64,000 nt of DNA from assembly GCA_029582155.1 (NCBI GenBank), contig CM055901.1:39484616-39548615 (forward strand), given 5' to 3'. A model generated the notes under the pieces. That model made no database searches and had not been told where the DNA came from. It saw only the letters and a list, made by a program, of their open reading frames with translations. Position 1 is the stretch's first letter. Each line of letters starts with the position of its first letter. A program made the position numbers and the translations under genes. This document shows positions 1-10,890 of this stretch, piece after piece. Origin of the DNA: Panopea generosa. Its lineage: Eukaryota > Mollusca > Bivalvia > Adapedonta > Hiatellidae.

Positions 1-1094
1 TCTTGAATAGACATTTGAACTACCTCTACTTCGTAATGAAAAAAGATAAAGTAAAACCTTTGTTCCTTTATTTATTCATAAATACATGAAAATGTACATC
101 TATTTTTCTTCTTATGCTTTGCTTTTGTATGTTATTCAACAGCAGAGTTTTTTTACTGTTAAAATAGTGTTCTGGTATACAATTTGTGAAAAATATACAT
201 AAAATCATAAAACATAATTTTTTACTTGCAAGTTTGCATTGATATTGAAACCATAATTAACGGAAAATGTTTAAATTAGTAATACACCATAATACTATGT
301 GATATAACATCCTGTCTTAATCCCTGGGGTCATTAAACCTGGGGTGATTTACGCTAATTAGGGTACAATATGTACACTGTGGCAGGGTATTTCTCATTAC
401 CACATGGTGAGAATGTGGTGATGGTGAATTATGAAAGCTCAGCAGGGTGCCAGTAACTGGACAGTAACATACACTTTGTGCAATATGCCTGTAGACATTA
501 TATTCCATATGACACTCCCTATAAGGAACAACATTCATACATGTTCAGGGAACTGGTAGAATAGATAATCATCATATATCAAATTGGGTAGTTTCACCAT
601 TTGAATAACCAAAAGACAGTGCCAGTTATGTAAAACAACACACAAACAAACCTCATCCATGCTTCATCTAATTTTACTAAAAAGGGTATGAAATCAAAAT
701 TTTATCAGCCATTTCTCAGTGTGCAACAATGGCCGCACCAGCTAAACACGATCAGAAAAAAGATATAATATTATTTCTTATTCTCTCTTAGACAGGTAAA
801 TATATGTGACAAACCATTTTCCCTTAAATTCCATTCCTGGTCTAAATAGTGTGTTTTGATGATGTTTGACTGTGTAGCAAACAGTATATACCCTGATAGT
901 ACAGCATGAATGTGCAGGCTTGCCTGGATCTACATCAACACTGACCGCAAAAATTACTTCTTTTTTTTTATCAAGCTAAGGGTAATTTTACTATTTTGAA
1001 ATTCAATCATCAATGTCAGGCTACATGATAAAATGTCAGACTCGTGATTCATGGGTTTTGGGTTTGATCACTGGTTCATGATCGGTGTGACTGT
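1..1094. other. AT-rich non-coding stretch, no gene recognised
   Basis: No exon, RNA gene or clear repeat structure is recognised. The short open frames on both strands have no family resemblance or codon pattern I can support. By position this should be intron of the minus-strand PRKAA gene, because the exon at 2263-2377 ends with a splice donor and the remaining C-terminal exons of that protein are not found here. Confidence 0.5.
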
Positions 1095-1376
1095 TTAACA
1101 GTTATCATCTTTTTGGGTGAAAGCTTCATAAGACATTGTTGTGTTTCTCTGTATTATTTCTGTGATACATTCTAAATCTTCTAAATTTCCAAAAGTAAGG
1201 TCATTGCATAAGCAGCACGTATTTTCGTCAGACAAAGGCATCATTACACAGTTTTCGCAGCTGCAAAAATCTTTCACATGTGTGAACGACTGTGCCGTCT
1301 CACTATTTCTCTCATTTTCTAATTCATTTAACTCTGCTTCCGAAAATTCTGGTGCAAAGTTGAAGGCCACAAGTCC
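1095..1376 (-). pseudogene. P2X7 C-terminal-like cysteine-rich domain fragment
   Basis: The minus strand carries about 93 open codons with no ATG: the frame begins just after a stop and ends at a stop. The protein starts with an acidic FAPEFSEAEL-type segment and then has a Cys-rich motif of the form CSCENC, MP and CC, followed by LECIT. Such Cys-X-Cys, MP, Cys-Cys spacing is typical of the intracellular tail domain of P2X7 receptors, which in invertebrates also occurs alone in many multi-copy proteins. Here it is a fragment: it could be one exon of a small gene, part of a mobile element, or a relic. No transmembrane or channel segments are present. It lies in the same orientation as PRKAA. 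Confidence 0.4.
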
Positions 1377-1379
1377 TTA

Positions 1380-1970
1380 ATTAACAAGTTATTAAAATCC
1401 ATTTCATTATTCTTGTGAGTACTTTTGTCGGTGACTATAATTGCACGTTTCTATATCTGCTGTAGCGTATAAATTAATTATGTTTTAAACCAGAAGTGCA
1501 GTTATGATGTCACGCAGGTATCCAATATGGCGACTTCCACCACAAAGTTGATGTGCGAAAATGACCGTTACAAAACGAGCTGATATATCTTTATGGACTC
1601 GAATATATGCATATTTATACTATTAATAGAAAGCTGAACTAATAGCTATTCATATTATCCTGTTTTATACACAGGGTTGCATTCCCCTTTAAGACAGTGG
1701 GATTATTATGATGTGTAAAAATACTTCACATCTTTGAATGCGATTTTCTTTATATTTGAACAACTGTTTGACCGAAAGGTGTGAAAATACAGGTAACAGT
1801 GTTGGCAGGACCTTATTTCTAGTTCAACTGTTCCACCTTTCAGTGTTCATAGCCATCGGAATAATAGAAATTAAATAGGAATTTGGTAGGGACCGGGTAA
1901 GTTGTTTGAGTGATTTGTGATGTTCCAGCCAACCGAGTTCGAGCTATCGCAGTTCTACTGTAAATATTTT
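1380..1970. other. Non-coding stretch with a possible TTAA-bordered element end
   Basis: No gene is recognised. Near 1676-1692 the sequence GGTTGCATTCCCCTTTAA looks like the terminus of a small TTAA-targeting DNA element, a type seen elsewhere in this window. No partner terminus was found, so this is only a hint. Confidence 0.25.
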
Positions 1971-1974
1971 CAAT

Positions 1975-2205
1975 ATCAGTTTGGTGGTTCATGAGAAGAA
2001 GATTTTTTAAGTTTTGGACTATTTTTAGTAAGGCAGCCATCTTGAATTTAGATCGAAAAAAAAAAAATCTTCTGTATGCAACATCCATGTTGATTGGCCT
2101 TGTGGTTTCAGAGAAAGTGCTGCTAATGGACGACGGTCGACAGACGGCGGACAATGCACCATCGCATAAGCCCTTCTGGCCTTTGACCATGAGTAGAGCA
2201 AAAAA
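1975..2205 (+). repeat. Fragment of dispersed family M (hairpin-ended repeat)
   Basis: This segment matches the end of the repeat units at 11690-13276, 17460-18135 and 33880-35338. It has the motifs GGCAGCCATCTTGAATTT and AGAAAGTGCTGCTAA, then an ACAGACGGCGGACAATG-like tract and a final TTCTGGCCTTTG segment. It is a truncated single copy whose terminal hairpin is damaged (TGGCCTTTGACCATGAG instead of TGGCCTTTGGCCAG). It sits in the PRKAA intron just downstream, in gene sense, of the exon at 2263-2377. Confidence 0.75.
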
Positions 2206-2262
2206 CATAAATTTCAGGGTATTTCAAGAGCCTGTTACTGTGGAGATAGCAAAGCAACTCAC

Positions 2263-2377
2263 TTGTATCCCCCATTCTCTTGTTGTCACATATCAGATTG
2301 TAGGCAATACACAGCTGATCCATTGGGTCTCCATTCAGTATAGCACTTTCCACTTCATATTCAGATACATTAAATTT
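2263..2377 (-). CDS. PRKAA: PRKAA (AMPK alpha) internal exon, autoinhibitory domain
   Basis: This 115-nt exon on the minus strand is bounded by a TTTTTTCCAG acceptor and a GTGAGT donor. It starts in phase 0 and ends after one base of the next codon. It encodes a segment with the motifs NVSEYEVESAIL, GDPMDQLCIAYNL and CDNKRM. This corresponds to the autoinhibitory (UBA-like) domain that follows the kinase domain in AMP-activated protein kinase alpha, where vertebrate forms have a similar DPQDQLAVAYHL-type stretch. The exon continues directly in frame from the exon at 5259-5364. No later exon was found below 2263, so the C-terminal regulatory region lies outside the window. Confidence 0.93.
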
Positions 2378-2762
2378 CTGGAAAAAATATGAACACAATT
2401 AATGACACATTCACAAGTAGTCACCAGCTGATACCTGGGGTAATCATATTTCACCAACATTTACTTCACTTGATAGAGACTTAACAAGAGCTGTCGGAGA
2501 ACAGCATTAACTCAACTATTCTAGCCTTGTCACAGAACTGTATGGTGGCGGCAGTAATAAAGTTTAATTGGGCAGAGTAAAAAATTTGGGCAGATGGGGG
2601 GGTGTTGAGCAGTAATTAAGTTGAATCAGGCAGAGTATTTCATTTAATTTTGAACAATTGAAAACTGATTTTAATAACATTTTTGAATTACTTGATTTAT
2701 TTCCTGTGATAAGATAGTAACTTTAATACAGATAAAATGCATTTTGTGTTACCTTTACATCT

Positions 2763-3103
2763 AACGAAAAATGAAACATTATATAATAGATAATTGAATA
2801 TTCTTCTTAAATTGATAATTGATAGGTCTAACAAATGATAAATTGATATATGATTGTGTGAAAATATTATTATAATATTTGATAATGGTGGTGAAAGAGT
2901 TATCAAATTAGCACAGATATGTGTTAGTGATATTACATGATACTATTGGCATTATTTTTGTTAAGAAAAGTGGAATAATTATTATTGTACACTTTGTATT
3001 ATGTAATGAACTCGTCGTTGACATCTTATGTATGATTGTATTGTAACATGTGTACTGATAGGCCTTTTGGTATTTAGTATTCAATAAAGTTATTTCTTTC
3101 TTT
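2763..3103 (+). mobile_element. Short retroposon insertion (LINE/SINE 3' end-like) with CATCT duplication
   Basis: This segment interrupts the left arm of the fold-back element. It is flanked by CATCT at 2758-2762 and 3104-3108. The uninterrupted copy near 35.9 kb reads through the equivalent site (CTTTACATCTAATCATTAC on the opposite strand), which supports an insertion with a 5-bp target duplication. The 3' end has AATAAAG followed by a short TTTC tandem tail, as expected for a retroposon. No coding sequence is seen. The family is not recognised. Confidence 0.65.
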
Positions 3104-3458
3104 CATCTAATCATTACACCGGAGCTGATTTGAACGTGGACTTAAAAACAACAAATTTTGAACATTCGCACTTGATTGCTCAAAAATGTTCTTGAAATTC
3201 ACATTATGTTAAACTTTATTCATTTTCACTACATTAAAAAGAGGGGGGTGCTCATGCTATGTTGTTTCATAAATTCAAATGCAAATCAAAAATGGAACAC
3301 TTAAAAATATACAACATTTTCCTGCTATTTTTGAAGCTGTCATATTTTACACTATTAGTATCATATGAGTTTCCTTTACATCATTCTAAATCATAAGCAA
3401 ACGTCATGTTTTTTTAGGCATTTTATTTTAATTTAAATTCAAATTTATGAAAAAACTA

Positions 3459-3705
3459 AGGGTCCTACATGGCTGAGTGGTCTAAGGTGCCATCTCCAGA
3501 TCATTTACTTCTCACCACTAATGTCTTAGGTTTGAGTCCCTCTCACTATAGAAACTTTACGCGAGGGAGTATGTCAGTTATTTGTGGAAGGACGATGGTT
3601 CTACTAGATTCACTATGAGGTCTTCCTCCACCAATGAAACTAGATATGCCATATGCAACCTAAAATGTGTTGGAAATGGGGTTAAACCCCATTAAAAAAC
3701 CAACA
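3459..3705 (+). mobile_element. tRNA-derived SINE with target-site duplication
   Basis: An RNA polymerase III promoter is visible: an A box TGGCTGAGTGG at 3470-3480 and a B box GGTTTGAGTCC at 3529-3539. The spacing suits a Leu/Ser-type tRNA head with a long variable arm. A body follows with a GAGGTCTTCCTCCACC-like central motif and an A-rich tail. The element is flanked by AAAAAACTA at 3450-3458 and 3706-3714. It was inserted into the centre of the fold-back element, whose intact copy lacks it. It is a SINE, not a functional tRNA gene. Confidence 0.85.
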
Positions 3706-4013
3706 AAAAAACTAGCATGAGCACCCCTTCCTTTTATTCGGTCATATTATAGTGAAATGAATAAAGTTTGACATATATGATTGTGAAATTCAAGAACTTG
3801 TACTGGAGCTTTTTTGCGCAATATGTCATGAATTTTCAAAATTTGTTGTCTTTAAACTCGGGTTTATATATACCCTGTCATAAAGATGTAAAGGTTACAC
3901 AAATTGTATTTTATCTGCATAAAAGTTGTCATCTCAAAGTCCCCTTACAGGGTCCCTAAGGCACAGGAAATATAACAAGTAAATTTAGTGAATTTATGTC
4001 CCCTGCTATTTTT

Positions 4014-4385
4014 AAAAGATTTGATTCAGGCATTCTTAAGTTATTGCACGGAAACCCCCAAAAATATGACTTTTCACAAATTAAAGGGGCATAACTGTAG
4101 AACAACAAATGCCACAACCCCTAAAATCGAACTTAGTCTGTTTTTTGTCATTATAAACATTGTTCTAAAATTTCCAAAGATTTGATTCCAGCATTCTTAA
4201 GTTATTGCACAGAAACCCCCAAAAATATGATTTTTCACAAATTAAAGGGGCATAACAGTTTCTGTAGAACGACAAATTCCACAACCCCTTAAATCGAACT
4301 TAACCTGTGTTTTGTCATTATAAACATTCTATTAAAATTTCAAAAGATTTGATTCAGGCATTCTTAAGTTATTGCATGAAAACCA
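4014..4385. repeat. Short tandem array, about 160-bp unit, 2.3 copies
   Basis: Each unit begins AAAGATTTGATTC and contains TTCTTAAGTTATTGCA, an AAACCCCCAAAAATATGA tract and TTGTCATTATAAACATT. Units start near 4014, 4175 and 4342, and the last is cut off after about 45 bp. The array is followed by AAAGTGTGACGGATGG, a tail often seen on molluscan dispersed repeats. No coding content. Confidence 0.8.
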
Positions 4386-5252
4386 AAGTGTGACGGATGG
4401 ACAGAATGGGCTAGAGGCAATGATGCTATATGCAACTAGACTTCAAACTGACACTTTCTAGCAAGTTTGATGAAAATTGGTTGAGAAATTTAGGAGGAGT
4501 AGAGCTGATAAGAAAGTGTGACAGATTTACCGTTAATAACAAAATGCCATATCTCTGCCAAAAGTCAATATATACATTCCCACTGCAATCGGCCTAAATG
4601 AACTATATAGATTTACTGCATTTCATTTCTCAATGAAAAACACTTGAAGCTGGGCGGAGCTAAAAGGACCAGTTTGGTTGCATGATTTTTGTTTTGCTGG
4701 CGAGATGTCATGTTGCCGTTAGTTTCACGTGACGTTTGCCGTATGTTGTTCTACAAATGTGTGCACTTATTCAGTATGTTGACGTCACCATTACATTCAT
4801 GACATTGGCTTTGCGGTTTAATGCATATAATTTGCTTTTTAAATATAAAAATTACAAAAATAACGTAACAGTTTTATCTAAAATAGCTGGAGAATATAAT
4901 GTAAATATAAGGATTAAATGAACCCCAATGACAATATGTACAACTAGATTTCATACTAATTCTTCCTGCATGCTTAGTGAAAATTGGTTGCGAAGTTCAG
5001 GAAGAATAGAACTGACAAGAAAGTGTAATGTACAGATGGAGGCATGGACAGACCAGGACAACTCTATAAGGCGGGGGGGGGGGGGGGGGGGGGGGACCCT
5101 AAAAAGTCAATGACAGATGGACTTGGGGGTGATCACAAAACCAATACACTACCTCAATAATTCAAACGTACCTTACAAGTGAATGTAGCTCATTTCAAAT
5201 ACTCAAATACTGTGAATAATAATTTCTATCAAGTCTTACTGATGAGATAAGA
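4386..5252. other. Non-coding intron with a diverged duplicate and a 23-base G run
   Basis: Two related segments are seen at about 4435-4525 and 4940-5035. Both contain GAAAATTGGTTG and a GACAAGAAAGTGT-like motif. A homopolymer of 23 G occurs at 5073-5095, a potential G-quadruplex tract and a likely site of length error. No gene is recognised. Confidence 0.6.
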
Positions 5253-5258
5253 ACTTAC

Positions 5259-5364
5259 ATCACACACTTCCCTGACAACATCAATGTCAACTATAGATGC
5301 ATCATGGTCAGTCGGTGGTGGAAATAAATAGAGAGCCAAATCCTTCTTGAACCAATCATGCTCT
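5259..5364 (-). CDS. PRKAA: PRKAA (AMPK alpha) internal exon, end of kinase domain and linker
   Basis: This 106-nt exon has a CTTTCAG acceptor and a GTAAGT donor. It completes an arginine codon split with the exon at 33464-33569 and ends in phase 0. The peptide has the motifs EHDWFKKDLALYLFPPP and VREVCD, matching the end of the AMPK alpha kinase domain (EHEWF-type) and the linker into the autoinhibitory domain. The SIVDIDVV segment is the acidic stretch that precedes it. The reading frame is open across the whole exon. The intron upstream in the gene is about 28 kb and the one downstream is 2.9 kb. Confidence 0.95.
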
Positions 5365-5469
5365 CTGAAAGTTACAATATATAGTGAGAGCTATTATCCA
5401 GCAAGAGTTATCACTCATATACATCTAAGCTGGACTGTGGAAGCAAAGCTCATATAAGCTGCAGAAATT

Positions 5470-5683
5470 GTGACAGCATATATACCTTATCCTACATATT
5501 ATATATATCATCAGATATTATATACACATAGGATACATACAGCACATACTATATACATTATCATACATACAATATATTATATACCTTATCCTACATAATA
5601 TATATATCATCAGATATTATATACACGTAGCATACATACAGCACATACTATATACATTATCATACATACAATAATTATTATAT
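5470..5683. repeat. Two-copy 99-bp tandem repeat related to the 30-bp satellite
   Basis: The motif TATACCTTATCCTACAT recurs at about 5481 and 5580. Each unit also contains ACATACTATATACATTATC and CATACATACA. These segments strongly resemble the 30-bp satellite monomer at 20110-22440, so this looks like a small satellite outpost or relative. The fragment ends exactly where the family A element begins at 5685. Confidence 0.65.
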
Positions 5684-5684
5684 A

Positions 5685-7155
5685 CAGACCCTAAACCACT
5701 CAAGTACCCCATAATTGCACTCCGTTTATGCTCAGTTTGCACTCCGTTTACGCTCCGTTTGTGTGCACTCGATAAAGTGCGGTTAATTTAGTGCACTTAC
5801 AAATGCAAATTTCTGCTCACGAGCGATGTATATCAGTGTGTTCTATACTATCTTTACTTAATACTCCTCTCAGCGTTCACTTCGTTCGATCAGCGTTCAC
5901 TCAACTTTCAATCCGCTCAGTTCGGCCCATAACCAATCGCAACATCTCAACTCTTAAAATGTTATCATATTGAATTTTTAATTTAAGCTATTCCAATGGA
6001 GCAATAAATTAATTTTACGTAACATATTTATCTGCTGTCACGCTACAAATCATCACCTATATGGCAGACCATATCTAAATAGGTCGGTGTAGTTTTATTA
6101 ATTTCAGAAAGATTTTATTCAATATTATTTTAATTTATTTAATTAATATACTATCATATAAAACCCAGCGATTTCGTTAAATATATAGTTCTTACTATTT
6201 ATTCTACTGCGGTGTTACAATTAGACAACCAGAGATGATGCTATTAGTGAACACGCTATGTAAATGATAAATGGTAAAGGGTAAACAATACACGGTAAAC
6301 GATTTGAACGCAAACAGAGGCTAAAATGCGTTAAGTATCGTTTTGAACTGCATTTTCGTATTTTCTCTAACGTTTATCATAAAAAAATGCAAACCATAAA
6401 CGAAACTAAAATGCATTTCAAACGCAAAACAAACACGTTTGACACGCAAAACAAACGCATTTGAAATGCATTTTTGGTGTACTTGAACGGATTACGGTCT
6501 GTAATTGGATTCATAATCTGATTCTTCATATTTTGTCACCCACTGGGCGAAAGGTTGTCAATTTCGGATAAGCCGTACCCGATAGTAGGGAAGTTTAATG
6601 GAAGAGTCTATATTTTGATATGTGATCAGTGGTCTGTCGAATCAAAGAATATCGTACATTCAACAGACTTCTATTATCCAGACCGAAATGTGTTTGTGTC
6701 ATTTACTTCTTTAATATACCGTAAGCAGTTTGTTACAGGAAAGCAAAAAAAAGGTTGTCCACAAAATTTACAGATACATCATCAACATAAACTAAATATA
6801 TTGTATTTGTTATTAATAATTCCATACCATTTATACATCTTTGGCTTAACAGACTAATCCATTAATTTGATCAGTGTAATCAGTGACTTAACAACATGTG
6901 GATATGTCACTGGTTTTATTAATGTTTAAACTAAAATCAGCTTTATAATCAATAATATGCATTGCATGGGTAATGAAAATTTGATTATAATCCGTGCAAT
7001 GGAATTTGACATATAATAAATGATTTTTGAAAAAAAATAATCTTGTAGTGTTTTTCTCAATTTGGATCCAAATGTGACTTCACTAAACTTTAAAAAAATA
7101 TTCTAATATTATAAGATTTTATCAATATTTTTGTTATCATTATGTATATTCAGAT
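5685..7155 (+). mobile_element. Family A DNA element, copy 1 (interrupted and truncated)
   Basis: The element starts with CAGACCCTAAACC. Much of it matches the reverse complement of 31780-32805. Examples are CCCATAACCAATCGCAACAT near 5930, GATAGTAGGGAAGTTTA near 6581 and TATGCATTGCATGGGTAAT near 6957. Compared with the copy at 31-33 kb, it carries an extra segment at about 6010-6501 and is cut by another at about 7152, both members of family B. A dinucleotide TA borders the start. No transposase is visible, so it looks non-autonomous. Confidence 0.65.
6010..6501 (-). mobile_element. Family B element (minus orientation) nested in family A
   Basis: On the minus strand the segment begins CAGACCGTAATCCGTTCAAG and reads through clusters of AAATGCATTT and AACGCAAAC motifs to GTGACAGCAGAT. 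Copies in the opposite orientation lie at 7152-7655, 62453-62710 and 63531-64000. The family A copy at 31-33 kb lacks this segment at the corresponding point, which supports an insertion. No ORF. Confidence 0.65.
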
Positions 7156-7655
7156 CGTAATCCATCACGTACACCAAAAATGCATTTCAAATGCGTTTGT
7201 TATGCGTTTCAAATGTATTTGAGTTTCGTTTATGGTTTGCATTTTTTTTATGATAAACATTGGAGAAATTGCGAAAATATGCAGTTCAAAACGATACCAA
7301 ACGCATTTTAGCCTGCGTTTGCATTCGAATCCTTTACTGTGCATCATTTACTGTGTATTGTTTACCATTTATCGTTTATCGTTTACACTATTTGTTCATC
7401 AATTGCATCATCTCTGGTTTTCCAACTGTAACACCCATTACAAAATATTTGGTTGCAGTAGAATAAATAGTAAGAACTATATATTTAACAAAATCCCCGG
7501 GTTTTATAATATGATAGTATATTAATTAAATAAATTAAATTAATATTGATTAAATCATTCTGAAAGATTGCTTACTATGCCACTCTATTTTAGATATTGT
7601 CTACCATATAGGTGATGATTTGTAGCATGACAGCCGATTAATATGTTACATAAAA
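7152..7655 (+). mobile_element. Family B element (plus orientation)
   Basis: The segment begins CAGATCGTAATCC and continues with GCATTTCAAATGCGTTTG, ATGGTTTGCAT and GTTTACCATTTATCG. It ends near ATGATTTGTAGCATGACAGC. With the inverted copy at 6010-6501 it forms a long imperfect palindrome with about 650 bp between the arms. No coding capacity. Confidence 0.65.
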
Positions 7656-9280
7656 CTCAATCTTTGAAATTGAATATACACAGTAAGCGCGTCATGTCAA
7701 TTTCATCAGATAAACACGTTACGGTCACATAATCATTAAATGGCCACTCAAAGCCAGACTGGTTTACACTAAAGTTAACATTACAGTATCCAAAAAGTAT
7801 ATAATAAATAAATGTGAACCAGTCCGTGTTTTTATATCTCAATTAGAGTATAATTTGCTATTATGCAAGAAACAGAGTATAGGCGCTGCAGGCAAGTATT
7901 AATCTTATGTACAGGAATAATGCATTATTTACCAGTATTTTTGCAGTAATGAACTTCGATAGAATGTCATGTAAAACAATTGTAGCAACTCATTAAGGTA
8001 TTAGATCTGTAATGGTCAATATTGCAACCATGCCTAAACTTGTTGTCTTAGTTATCACCATCCTATGAGGGATGTATTTCTGAGATTTTACTGTCTAAAA
8101 TGAAAATTATTTAAATTTTAAGTGTTAAATGCCTATAACCTCAAAACGCCAAAAAATGAACAACTACAAAACACAATGAAAAAGCTATAATTTTCATATA
8201 TATATACTATAAATGATATATAAAAGGCATTTTTACATCAAATCAACACCGCTGAATAGACTAAACCTAAAGAAACTAACATATCTTCTCTCCTTTTTTA
8301 TAAATCTTAAAAAATCTTACTCTACCCCCACTTTCGAATTGTTACTTTTTTCACAAAATATTCTAAAACTTCATATTTTAAAATGTTCTAGCATCATTTC
8401 TATTATAATTAACCACTAATGTTGTATGCCAATATTTTCCACATTGTTAGAAGTGATAAATGCATAAAGATAAACAACTTTTACCATCTTCTTTTCTCAT
8501 AATGTGGTATTTTATAGGATAAGTATCAAAATAAAAAGCAGCAAATTTGGCAACACATTGTTTTTTCCACATCAACTAACAGCAAACAGATAATGACATA
8601 TGCACTTGTTAAATATTGTATTTAGGCAACTGTTTTTAATTAAAACAATATTGCTGATGTAATGACACATAAGAAACTATGTTCATATTCCTTATTAGCT
8701 TGACTGGAATATTTAATAAATTTAAAATATTACCCCACCCACCCAAAAATAATGTTATTTTTTTCCCCAAAAAATTGTTACAAAAAATAAATATTTTATA
8801 ATATTCTAGCCCCACCAGTATCACAAAACACTTCTTACATTGTATATCGAACTATACTACATTGTTAAAAGTAATCAATGCACGAAAATAAACCAAACTT
8901 TTGCCATAACCTTTGCCAAAGGGCGAAATATTTTATAAAAATGTACAGCCAATGATTAGGAACCTACATTTTCATCAAACACTGGATACTTTCTATTGAA
9001 AACTTTAAATGTTAGGTGTAGATAGTTGCTAACAGAAATATTTCATATAAACTTTGTCTTTTATCTTTATTAATAATTGTGTATTTATTGGTTTGACTTG
9101 GCAAATGATATACAAAACTAGAACTGGTAGCTACAATAAAATATATTTGGATTGGGTGGGGGTCAGGTGTTGGAATTTCTATCTAAAAAATTGACTGTGT
9201 TTGTGATACGTGTATGTCTTTTACAGTTGAATGTGCTGAGCAAACCATCTCTGTAAATAAAAAAAAAACTATAAAAAAAA
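7656..9280. other. AT-rich intron with a weak diverged tandem pair
   Basis: No gene is recognised. Segments near 8420-8530 and 8835-8945 resemble each other: ACATTGTTA, then TAATGCA or TCAATGCA, then AAACAACTTTTACC or AAACTTTTGCC, then an AATATTTTATA-like tract. This suggests an old duplication about 415 bp apart. The rest is low-complexity A/T sequence. Confidence 0.4.
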
Positions 9281-9282
9281 TT

Positions 9283-9358
9283 GAGCGAGTGCCGGGATCG
9301 AACCCACCGACCTCTAGTCTGATAATCTAACGCACTAACTTCTTTACCAACGAGTCCA
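9283..9358 (-). pseudogene. tRNA-like sequence (SINE head or tRNA pseudogene)
   Basis: On the minus strand a perfect B box GGTTCGATCCC lies at 9294-9304. It is preceded by a tRNA-like arm GTTAGATTATCAGACTAG and a weak A-box region around GTTGGTAAAGAAG. The acceptor ends do not pair convincingly and no anticodon stem can be defined, so this is probably the tRNA-derived head of a SINE or a dead tRNA gene. An AT microsatellite follows on the plus strand at 9377-9401. Confidence 0.5.
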
Positions 9359-9376
9359 TAGTGTTACAATTAATTT

Positions 9377-9401
9377 ATATATATATATATATATATATAT
9401 A
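9377..9401. repeat. (TA)n microsatellite
   Basis: About 12 TA dinucleotides in a row. Confidence 0.95.
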
Positions 9402-9849
9402 AAGTAAGAAATTGTGACGCTTACAATAACATTACGGTTTTGCTTCAATCAATATTAAAATGCCGAAAACAAATATGACATTCCGTGTTGTTGCTCTGAT
9501 TCCCATCGATATTTTACCCACATGATGGTGCGCAAATTCAATTTTTTACCCACATGATAGATGTGGTTAACATTGATATCATAGTCGTTATTCTGATCTA
9601 TTTTCTTTTTATTTTGAACAACAACCTCGACGATCAAAATTTGTTTTAGCTTCTTCTGCCATGATGGAAAATCCAATGTGATGTCACTACATGCAAGAGA
9701 ACACACTGTCATGTGACAATTTTACTAAACTTAGCCACCACGAGTGGTTTTCCGGCTGGTGGAAATTCGTTGCGGAAAGTAACGATTGATCACGGTGTTA
9801 GTCGATTTCTACCGAGAGCATTACAGATCTAATACCTTAAACAAAAGAA

Positions 9850-10890
9850 TTTATATAATCTGCAAAGATAAATTTATTTACAAATACACATGCCTTAATT
9901 TATGTAGCGAATGCACACGCTATACTGTCTCAGACACAATTTATTTTTGACCTTGTGCCAATGTGCAATGTCGTCACTCTGACAGTTTCTTGCGTCAATT
10001 TACGTCGCATTCTATTTCACTAAGGGCTTTTCAAAAAATAAATGCATGAGGGGTCAGACAGCAGTATAATTAAAATATTATGCCTGGTTGGTGGTTTCAT
10101 AAAAAAAAGATGCCGTGAAGGGCAAAAATTTTATGCCTTGTGGCAGGGCTTCTAAAATCGCAGGTACTTCCGTCTTTAAACCTTTTTTCTTCTCGAAATT
10201 TTATTAATTGTCTGTCCAGATATTTCCTACAAATCATATAAAAACAAAAAAAGAACATATGATCCATAACCCAATTGTTTGTCATCAGGTGTGCAAAATG
10301 GGGTCAAATTAGGCTAAACCATTACCGGTAGTAGGGAAGCTATCGGAAGAGTCAATCGTAGTATTAATAGCATGCTTTTTGTATGTGATCAGTGGGCCAT
10401 ATTGGACCGAAATGTGTTTGATCAGTAATTTCTTTGATCCACAAGCTGTGTTACAGGAAATAACCCCACCCACCACACACACACACACACACAAAAGTGC
10501 ATTGATGCATACTCACTGTAAACAAAATATATAGAGCATTTGAAATTAAAATAAAACTATCATACCAGTTTATCATCATTGACTTAACTTTAATCCATTA
10601 TTTTTATATATTTCCAACGAAATCTGACAAGCGTTTAAATTTTTGAAAAGAAATGACATAAACATGTCTGACACTTTCAAGGACTTTTATGTACATTACA
10701 CCGATGGTATTCATTTGATATCCCTTCCATCAACAATTGATACCCAAGATACCTACTTAGTGAAATAACATGAGTCATAATAACGTTTGTTTCACTGTCA
10801 GACGTCATCGGACATTGGCACAAGGTGATAGTGAAAGGGACAGCGTGTTCATTCTGTACATAAATTTAGGCACTGTTTAGTTATAAATAA
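9850..10890. repeat. Inverted-repeat-flanked element, coding-free
   Basis: A segment near 9910-9985, with CACACGCTATACTGTC, ACCTTGTGCCAATGT and CTCTGACAG, is answered in inverted form at 10795-10860 by CTGTCAGACGTC, ACATTGGCACAAGGT and GACAGCGTGTTCATTC. The arms are over 60 bp but diverged, so exact ends are not defined. The interior at 10316-10460 is related to the interior of family A (a TAGTAGGGAAG and TGTGATCAGTGG block). A CA microsatellite lies at 10474-10493. Confidence 0.5.

Larger units (their letters stand above)
2640..3935. repeat. Fold-back element copy 1, interrupted by two retroposons
   Basis: The two arms are inverted copies of each other. For example, a GTGCTCATGCTA-type segment near 3247-3260 reappears inverted near 3711-3726, and a CTTTACATCT tract near 2752 is answered by AGATGTAAAGG near 3885. 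The same palindrome exists without the interruptions at 35342-36144. Relative to that copy, this one has gained 341 bp at 2763-3103 and about 247 bp at 3459-3705. Its outer ends are truncated or diverged, so the limits are approximate. It lies in the 2.9-kb PRKAA intron. Confidence 0.75.

Noticed and set aside
3459..3540. Functional tRNA gene
   Set aside because: A and B boxes are good, but the element has a long SINE body, an A-rich tail and target duplications, and the acceptor stem does not pair.
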